NCBI RefSeq assembly: GCF_003243465.1 | Contig: NZ_QFQZ01000012.1 | Span: 8,815 to 72,814, forward strand | Direction: 5' to 3' | DNA length: 64,000 bases | From: Caulobacter segnis | Lineage (GTDB): Bacteria > Pseudomonadota > Alphaproteobacteria > Caulobacterales > Caulobacteraceae | Shown here: one piece after another, positions 59,036 through 64,000 of the stretch | Position numbering within the stretch: the first letter of the stretch is position 1 | Layout: each line of letters begins with the position of its first letter | The notes under the pieces: generated by a model | Database searches by the model: none | What the model was told of the DNA's origin: nothing | What the model saw: the letters and a program-made list of their open reading frames with translations, nothing else | Translations under genes and position numbers: made by a program

Positions 59036-59470
59036 TTAGAGCGCTTCGGCGATCTTCGCCGCCAGGACCTTGAGCTCGTCGGTGTTCGCCATGCCGCCCT
59101 CCCCGTGGCGACCCAGGGCCTGACCCTCGTAGCGGGGGATGACGTGGAAATGCAGGTGGAAGATCGTCTGGCCGGCCGGCGCGCCGTTGAACTGGGTGAT
59201 GACCACCCCGTCGGGCTTCAGGGCCGAGACCACGGCTCGCGTCAGCTTCTGGGTCGCGGCCGCAAGCTCGGCCAGAACCTCCGGCTCGACCTCGAGCAGA
59301 TTGCGGGCTTGGCTGACCTTGGAGATCACCAGGGCGTGGCCGCGCGACTGCGGGAAGACGTCCATGAAGGCCAGGACACGGTCATCCTCGAACACCTTCA
59401 CGCTGGGGATCTCACCCCGGATGATCTTGGCGAAGATGTTGTCGCCGTCGTAGCGTCCGTCGAGGCTCAT
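59036..59470 (-). CDS. HIT-family nucleotide hydrolase
   Basis: The 144-aa protein has the HIT motif FHLHFHVIPR (His-phi-His-phi-His) with NIFAKIIRGEIPSVKVFEDD at the start, as in HinT-type adenosine phosphoramidases. Start at 59,470 (gggagacgg upstream) removes an unsupported N-terminal extension. Divergent from the DUF4287 gene. Confidence 0.94.
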   Translation of the reverse strand: MSLDGRYDGDNIFAKIIRGEIPSVKVFEDDRVLAFMDVFPQSRGHALVISKVSQARNLLEVEPEVLAELAAATQKLTRAVVSALKPDGVVITQFNGAPAGQTIFHLHFHVIPRYEGQALGRHGEGGMANTDELKVLAAKIAEAL

Positions 59471-59524
59471 GACCGTCTCCCTGTCGTCGGACCGGTCGTA
59501 GCAAACCAGGGGATGGGCGCAACC

Positions 59525-60106
59525 ATGGACACGAAGCCTCAGGGTCTGACCGAGCAGCAGCAGAAGTGGTTCGCCTCGCTCCGCGCCAACCTGGAGCGCG
59601 AGACCGGCAAGACCCTGGACCAATGGGTCGAGATCGTTCGCCGCGAGTGCAAGGAAACCAAGCCCCGCGCCCGGGCCGAATGGCTGAAGGCGGCCTATGG
59701 CCTGGGCCAAAACCGCGCCGCCAGCATCTTCGCCGTCGCCTATCCGGAAAGCGGCGGCTGGGACGACGCGGCCGGCCTACGCGCGGCGCTGTGGAGGGAT
59801 CCGGACCAGGTCGCGATCCTGGCGGCGGTCGAGGCGGCGGTGGCGGACTTTCCCGGCCTCGTCACGGGGCAGCGCAAGGGCTACACCGCCTGGTCCCACA
59901 AGGCCCAGTTCGCGGCGCTGAAGCCGCTCAAGGGCGGCCAGGCTGTCCTGGGCCTGGCGCTGACGCCCGACGCCTCGCCGCGCCTCGCCGAGCCCCGAAA
60001 CGAGGGCTGGTCGGAGCGCCTCAAGGCGAAGCTCACCCTCGCCTCGCCCGCCGACGTCGACGCCCAGCTTGAGGCTCTACTGAAGTTGGCCTGGGACCGC
60101 TCCTAA
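59525..60106 (+). CDS. DUF4287/DUF5655-type conserved protein
   Basis: The 193-aa protein starts with a DUF4287-like helical domain (TGKTLDQWVEIVRRECKETK, RARAEWLKAAYGLGQNRAAS), then a DUF5655-type domain (GYTAWSHKAQFAALKPLKGG) ending in a charged C-terminus. These families are found together in a fairly common bacterial protein of unknown function with a cytoplasmic location. ATG 59,525 or ATG 59,513 (4 residues longer) could start it. Confidence 0.85.
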   Translation: MDTKPQGLTEQQQKWFASLRANLERETGKTLDQWVEIVRRECKETKPRARAEWLKAAYGLGQNRAASIFAVAYPESGGWDDAAGLRAALWRDPDQVAILAAVEAAVADFPGLVTGQRKGYTAWSHKAQFAALKPLKGGQAVLGLALTPDASPRLAEPRNEGWSERLKAKLTLASPADVDAQLEALLKLAWDRS

Positions 60107-60176
60107 GCTTGCCAAGCTTCGCCTTGGGAACGCGCCTCGTCCGGCGCCGTTCGTCTCCACAGCAAAGGAGACGACG

Positions 60177-60665
60177 ATGTCCAAAGACGCCGAACTGGCC
60201 GAAAAATTCTGGAAGGCCCTGAAGTCCGACCGCACCGTGATGCTGGGTCTTGTCGAGCGCGAGAACGGCCGCGCCCAGCCGATGACCGCCGTGTTCGAGG
60301 GCGATCATTCCGGTCCGATCTGGATCTTCAGCGCCGTGGACGTGGATCTGGTCCAGGCTGTGGAGGGCGGCGAGCACGACGCGATCCTCCATTTCGCGTC
60401 CAAGGGCCATGACGTGTTCGCCACCGTCGAAGGCCGTATGCGCGTCGACAATGACCGCGAGACGATCGAGCGTCTGTGGAACCCCTTCATCGCCGCCTGG
60501 TATGACGGCAAGGACGATCCGAAGCTGCGTCTGCTGCGTTTCGAGCCCGGCGACGCGCAGATCTGGCTGAATGAGAACAGCCTGTTCGCCGGTATCAAGA
60601 TGATGCTCGGGGCCGATCCGAAGAAGGATTACAAGGACAAGGCGGCCGAAGTCCGCCTGCAGTAG
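60177..60665 (+). CDS. Pyridoxamine 5'-phosphate oxidase-like general stress protein
   Basis: The 162-aa split-barrel flavin-binding protein resembles the general stress protein 26 group (LKSDRTVMLGLVERENGRAQ, GPIWIFSAVDVDLVQAVEGG, DVFATVEGRMRVDNDRETIE, AWYDGKDDPKLRLLRFEP). Members bind FMN and are induced in stress, with unclear substrates. The start has aaaggagacgacg as ribosome site. Monocistronic. Confidence 0.9.
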   Translation: MSKDAELAEKFWKALKSDRTVMLGLVERENGRAQPMTAVFEGDHSGPIWIFSAVDVDLVQAVEGGEHDAILHFASKGHDVFATVEGRMRVDNDRETIERLWNPFIAAWYDGKDDPKLRLLRFEPGDAQIWLNENSLFAGIKMMLGADPKKDYKDKAAEVRLQ

Positions 60666-60686
60666 ACGCCGCTATCGGGAGGGGCG

Positions 60687-61847
60687 CTACCGCTCCTCCC
60701 GGAACGGCGAATATTCCTCGGTCAGCATCTCGATATCGGCGGCCACCGCCTCGCGTTCGCGTTCGAGATAGCGCGCCACCGGTTCGCGCAGAGCCGGATC
60801 GGCGATCCAGTGCGCGGAATAGACCGGGCTCGGCAAATAGCCGCGCGCGATCTTGTGCTGCCCCTGCGCGCCGGCCTCGACCCGCGGCAGGCCCAGCCGG
60901 ATCGCGTGCTCGATGGCCTGATAGTAGCATAGCTCGAAGTGCAGGAACGGCACGTCCTCGACGCAGCCCCAATGACGGCCGTAGAGGCAGTCGCGGCCCA
61001 GGAGATTCAGCGCCCCGGCGATGAAGGGGCCGCCCGGACGCCGCGCCATGATCAGCAGGACCTTGTTGGCCATTCGCTCGCCGAGCAGCGAGAAGAAGCG
61101 GCGGTTCAGATAAGGCCGCCCCCACTTGCGACTGCCCGTGTCCATGTAGAAGGCGAAGAACGCGTCCCAGTGATCCTCGGTCAGGTCGCCGCCCGTCAGG
61201 GCGACGATCTCAAGCCCCTCCTGGGCGTCGCGCCGCTCGCGCCGGATCGTCTTGCGGCGGTTGGCGGACAGGGCCGCCAAAAAATCGTCGAAGGTCGCGT
61301 AGCCACGGTTCTCCCAGTGATACTGCTGGTCCTGGCGCAGCAGCATGCCCCGCTCGCCCATCCATCGCCACTCGTCCTCGACCGGGAAGGTCACGTGCAC
61401 CGAAGAGGCCCCCATGCGTTCGCAAAGGGTCAAGGCGCCACCCAGTAGCGCCGACCGTCCCTCATCGGCGTCGACATCCGGCCGCACGATCAGGCGCGAT
61501 CCGGTCACCGGCGAGAACGGCGAGGAGCACTGAAGCTTGGGATAGTAGCGCCCGCCGGCCCGCTCATAGGCGTCGGCCCAGGCGTGATCGAAGACGTATT
61601 CGCCCTGGCTGTGGGACTTCAGATAGAGCGGCATGACGCCCGCCACGGCGCCCGCCTCGTCCTCGACCGACAGGTGCTGCGGCGCCCAGCCGGTGCGGGC
61701 CGACACGCAGCCGCTTTCCTCCAGGATCGACAGGAAGTCATAGGAGACGAACGGATCGCCCGTCGACGTGGCGCAGGCGTCCCAGGCGTCCTTGCCGATC
61801 TCGGCGACCGCGCGATGGACGCGAACCGCCGGCCGGATTGAACTCAC
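60687..61847 (-). CDS. DUF482/GNAT-like N-acyltransferase
   Basis: The 386-aa protein of the DUF482 (FemAB/GNAT-like) group has WAPQHLSVEDEAGAVAGVMP, the AGGRYYPKLQCSSPFSPVTG motif and LSANRRKTIRRERRDAQEGL, and the C-terminal HFELCYYQAIEHAIRLGLPR, VEAGAQGQHKIARGYLP motif. It probably transfers an acyl or amino-acyl group; the substrate is not known. GTG 61,847 is preferred to a frame start at 61,901 because it overlaps the upstream stop by 4 bases. Last gene of a ridA-GDPD-DUF482 operon. Confidence 0.88.
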   Translation of the reverse strand: MSSIRPAVRVHRAVAEIGKDAWDACATSTGDPFVSYDFLSILEESGCVSARTGWAPQHLSVEDEAGAVAGVMPLYLKSHSQGEYVFDHAWADAYERAGGRYYPKLQCSSPFSPVTGSRLIVRPDVDADEGRSALLGGALTLCERMGASSVHVTFPVEDEWRWMGERGMLLRQDQQYHWENRGYATFDDFLAALSANRRKTIRRERRDAQEGLEIVALTGGDLTEDHWDAFFAFYMDTGSRKWGRPYLNRRFFSLLGERMANKVLLIMARRPGGPFIAGALNLLGRDCLYGRHWGCVEDVPFLHFELCYYQAIEHAIRLGLPRVEAGAQGQHKIARGYLPSPVYSAHWIADPALREPVARYLEREREAVAADIEMLTEEYSPFREER

Positions 61848-62617
61848 GCGTGGAAGCCCTCGAAGATCAGGTTGTCGCAATGGTCCTGCACGCCTTCCCA
61901 CTGGTCGGGGCTGCGGACCGTCCAGGCGATCACCGGCATGCCCTTGCCGCGATATAGGTCGGCGCGCGGGCTGGGCAACATGTCGAGGCCGAGCGAGAGG
62001 AAGTCCGGTCGCGCCAGCTCGACCTGCTCCAGCGCCGCCAGCGACTTGCGCATCTCCGGCGCCAGCTTGCGGGCGTTGTCGTCGTTCCAGCGGTAGGAGT
62101 TCAGCCCGCGCAGGATCTGCGGCTGATGGTCGGCGAACCAGGCGTGGGAATAGGGATTGAAGCCGATCACGGCGGTCGGGCCGTTGTGGTCGACCAGCAC
62201 GTCGGAAACCCGCTTCTCCAGCGGCCCGACCTCGCCGAAGGGCGTCTTCAACTCGATGAACACCATGGCGCGGTGGCCAATCAGGGTCAGGGCGTCGGCC
62301 AGGGTCGGGATGGTCTCGTCCGTGCCCTTCAGCGTCATGGCGCCCAGGTCGGCGGCGGTGTGGTCGCGCAGGCGCCCTTCCCGCCCCGTCATGCGCTCCA
62401 GGCGGTCGTCATGGAAGACCACGGCCTCGCCGTCGGCGGTCAGCTGCACGTCCAGCTCGATAGCGTAGCCGTGGGCGCAGGCGGCCTGGAACGCGGCGCG
62501 CGAGTTTTCCGGCGCGCCCTCGGGGCTCCAGAGGCCGCGATGGGCCGCCGGCGGATCGAACAGGCGCTCCCACGCCTCGCCGAAGGTTTCGGTCGAGGGG
62601 CGTTCGCGCGCGCGCAT
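61844..62617 (-). CDS. Glycerophosphodiester phosphodiesterase
   Basis: The 257-aa TIM-barrel enzyme has AAHRGLWSPEGAPENSRAAF, then AIELDVQLTADGEAVVFHDD with the catalytic His/Glu/Asp set, LERMTG, and PTAVIGFNPYSHAWF. It cleaves glycerophosphodiesters from phospholipid turnover to glycerol-3-phosphate and alcohol. No signal peptide, so it is cytoplasmic. One-base overlap with ridA; 4-base overlap with DUF482. Confidence 0.92.
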   Translation of the reverse strand: MRARERPSTETFGEAWERLFDPPAAHRGLWSPEGAPENSRAAFQAACAHGYAIELDVQLTADGEAVVFHDDRLERMTGREGRLRDHTAADLGAMTLKGTDETIPTLADALTLIGHRAMVFIELKTPFGEVGPLEKRVSDVLVDHNGPTAVIGFNPYSHAWFADHQPQILRGLNSYRWNDDNARKLAPEMRKSLAALEQVELARPDFLSLGLDMLPSPRADLYRGKGMPVIAWTVRSPDQWEGVQDHCDNLIFEGFHA

Positions 62618-63078
62618 CAGGCGATCTCCACCACCGCATCGACCTCGACCGCGAAGCCGAGGGGCAGCTTGTAGACGCCGACCGCCGAACGGGCGTGGCG
62701 GCCGGCGTCGCCCAAGGCTTCGACCATCAGGTCCGAGCAGCCGTTGACGACCTTGGGAATGTCGATGAAGTCGGGCCCGGCCTGGACAAAGCCGCCCAGC
62801 TTGACCACCCGCACGACGCGGTCGAGGTCGCCGTCGCAGGCGGCCTTCATCTGGGCCAGCAGGTTGATCCCGCAGATGCGCGCGGCCTTCTGGGCGGTCT
62901 CCAGATCGACGTCGACGCCGACCGTGCCCTTGATCCCGCCAGTCGCGTCCAGCGAGATCTGGCCGGAGATATGGACGAGATCGCCCGAGCGCACGAAGGG
63001 CACGTAGTTGGCCACCGGGGCCACCGGCTGGGGCAGCTCCACGCCCATCGCCTTCAAACGCTCTTCGACCTTCGACAT
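62617..63078 (-). CDS. RidA-family (YjgF/YER057c) protein
   Basis: The 153-aa protein with VEERLKAMGVELPQPVAPVA, YVPFVRSGDLVHISGQISLD, and the C-terminal RHARSAVGVYKLPLGFAVEV has the YjgF fold, with the conserved Arg in GDAGRHARSAVGV. It belongs to a longer N-terminally extended RidA subgroup rather than the 128-aa RidA of E. coli. Typical RidA proteins hydrolyse reactive enamines. ATG 63,078 follows gcgggagcg. First gene of the operon. Confidence 0.9.
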   Translation of the reverse strand: MSKVEERLKAMGVELPQPVAPVANYVPFVRSGDLVHISGQISLDATGGIKGTVGVDVDLETAQKAARICGINLLAQMKAACDGDLDRVVRVVKLGGFVQAGPDFIDIPKVVNGCSDLMVEALGDAGRHARSAVGVYKLPLGFAVEVDAVVEIA

Positions 63079-63138
63079 ACGCAACGCTCCCGCGATTTCC
63101 ACGGCATCCTTAACGCGGGCGGCGCGGGCGCAAAAGAA

Positions 63139-63168
63139 AAAAGCCCGGACCTTTCGGTCCGGGCTTTT
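63139..63168 (-). terminator. Terminator of the phasin gene
   Basis: AAAAGCCCGGACC (63,139-63,151), loop TTTC, GGTCCGGGCTTTT (63,156-63,168), with a U run in the phasin direction (minus strand reads TTTTTTCTTTTG). It also blocks read-through into ridA. Confidence 0.88.
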
Positions 63169-63206
63169 CTGGTCTGGATCACGCCCGAAGGCGCGAAGGC
63201 CGGCTC

Positions 63207-63641
63207 TTAGCGAGCGGCTTGGAACTTCTCGACCGCGGCGCTCATGCGCTCGTTCAGCGGCTTGACCGAGTCCTTGATCGAGGCCGAGACGATCTCCGAG
63301 GCCTTGCTGACCTGGGCGATGTACGACTCGAGGGCCGACTTGGCCCAGGCGGTCTGCAGCTCGACGGCTTCCTGCACGCTCTTGGCGGTGGCCAGCGACT
63401 TGGCGGCGGCGACCTGGTCTTCAGCCAGCTTCTTCGAATAGGCGAAGGTCTCGGCGCCCAGGGCTTCGGCGCCCTTGGTGGCGGCGGTCACCGAGGCGAC
63501 GACCGCTTCGAGGTTCTTCTTGGAGTGGGTGTTGGCTTCGGCGAGAGCGGCCAGCGACTTCTCGACGCCATCCTTGAAGGCTTGGTTGGACGCGGCGGTG
63601 AACTGCTCGACGGTGTTCTTGACGGTTTCGGCGGCGGCCAT
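63207..63641 (-). CDS. Phasin-family protein
   Basis: The 144-aa protein is an amphipathic helical phasin: KNTVEQFTAASNQAFKDGVE, LAEANTHSKKNLEAVVASVT, FAYSKKLAEDQVAAAKSLAT, AVELQTAWAKSALESYIAQV. Phasins coat polyhydroxybutyrate granules, which Caulobacter makes. ATG 63,641 follows ccaggagatcccc; the upstream frame extension is rejected. A strong terminator follows. Confidence 0.92.
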   Translation of the reverse strand: MAAAETVKNTVEQFTAASNQAFKDGVEKSLAALAEANTHSKKNLEAVVASVTAATKGAEALGAETFAYSKKLAEDQVAAAKSLATAKSVQEAVELQTAWAKSALESYIAQVSKASEIVSASIKDSVKPLNERMSAAVEKFQAAR

Positions 63642-63952
63642 GGGGATCTCCTGGGGAGGAAGGCGGCGGGGCGTAGGGGTCGAGCTGCAACTCGCCCCTC
63701 TGCGCTTGGGACAACAGCGATTTGCCATGTTGCAGTGCAGCAGTCAAGGATTTTGTGCAGCGCACCATAACGTAAGGGCGAGCTCGCGTGAGTCACACCA
63801 AGCTGCAGCATTGCGACCACGGGCTTAATTTTTTCGCCCCTGCGGCAAGTTCGCTCACCACTTGTTTACTTTAGCGAAACGCCCCCACCATCATGTTAGA
63901 CAAACGCGTGTGGCGGTGCGGAACCGCTCAGTTCAAATGACGGACGTCCCTC
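63642..63952. promoter_or_regulatory. Divergent promoter region between phasin and exported-protein genes
   Basis: The gap is 311 bp and A/T-richer than its surroundings near 63,830-63,900 (ttaattttttcg, cttgtttactttagcg). No gene is visible. It must contain both promoters. I do not see a confident -35/-10 pair. Confidence 0.5.
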
Positions 63953-64000
63953 ATGTTCGCCAAGCTTACCTCCGCTCGTTCCGTTCTGGCCGCCGCCGGC
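63953..64000 (+). CDS. Start of an exported protein (cut by window end)
   Basis: ATG 63,953 opens MFAKLTSARSVLAAAG, a basic then hydrophobic stretch as in a signal peptide; only 16 codons are visible. No ribosome site of note (gacgtccctc). The protein cannot be identified from this fragment. Confidence 0.55.
   Translation, partial: MFAKLTSARSVLAAAG

Overview
The window is high-GC alphaproteobacterial DNA that I assign to a Caulobacter species. The evidence is the adjacent divK-pleD cell-cycle pair (PleD keeps the REC-REC-GGDEF layout), clpS-clpA, gatCAB, a pyrB operon, frequent GTG/TTG starts and a CtrA-like box upstream of divK. It divides into a prophage (1 to about 18,371) and a typical chromosomal housekeeping region (18,372 to 64,000). 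The left prophage end lies outside the window.

Prophage. Gene order from 1 to 10,484 follows the right arm of T7: the end of a gp16-like internal virion protein, a gp17-like tail fibre, a cluster of small fibre/appendage genes, a gp17.5-like holin candidate, a gp18-like small terminase, and a gp19-like large terminase. An SGNH/GDSL esterase-like virion gene sits between the two terminase genes. About 1.3 kb with little coding follows (10,485-11,808). It has an AT-rich cluster of palindromes and probably contains the joined ends of the linear virion genome. Next come about 15 small early-type genes (11,809-16,486), including a DoxX-like membrane protein, two small membrane proteins and a Cys-cluster protein. 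A winged-helix regulator and a tyrosine integrase end the element next to an intact tRNA-Ser(GCU). The order is what a T7-like genome gives when it circularises and integrates through an att site beside an early-region integrase. A 14-15 bp motif, CCAACTSARAGCGGN, recurs 11 times in one orientation, only in gaps between prophage genes or near the att end. Three copies carry the same GC hairpin.

Chromosome, 18.4-33 kb: a WbaP/HfsE/PssY-type polyprenyl-phosphate hexose-1-phosphate transferase, a Sel1-repeat protein, an RcnB-like protein, gatB, then gatA-gatC facing ruvX. A repeat-rich 0.9 kb gap follows, then pyrB with a dihydroorotase-like gene that has lost its metal ligands (pyrX/pyrC'), then plsY-dprA.

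33-48 kb: a DUF4160-DUF2442 pair, a TonB-like N-terminal protein, and a two-gene unit of an RsbQ-like alpha/beta hydrolase with a PAS hybrid histidine kinase. These are followed by topA, rnr, a CE2-like esterase, a PLP aminotransferase, a small K+-channel-like protein, an M20 amidohydrolase and a Nudix hydrolase.

48-64 kb: rpmG, an alkaline phosphatase-superfamily enzyme, divK-pleD, HAD and ROK genes, a dinB with an N-terminal zinc ribbon, clpS-clpA, a CCDC90-like tandem-repeat protein, HIT, DUF4287 and pyridoxamine-oxidase-like genes, a ridA-GDPD-DUF482 operon, a phasin, and the start of an exported protein. Three families of 110-170 bp imperfect-palindromic intergenic repeats are scattered through the chromosomal part, each with two or three copies. 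The strongest leads for new biology are the RsbQ-PAS-histidine kinase unit, the prophage motif system with the early-gene cassette, and the permuted T7-like prophage itself.
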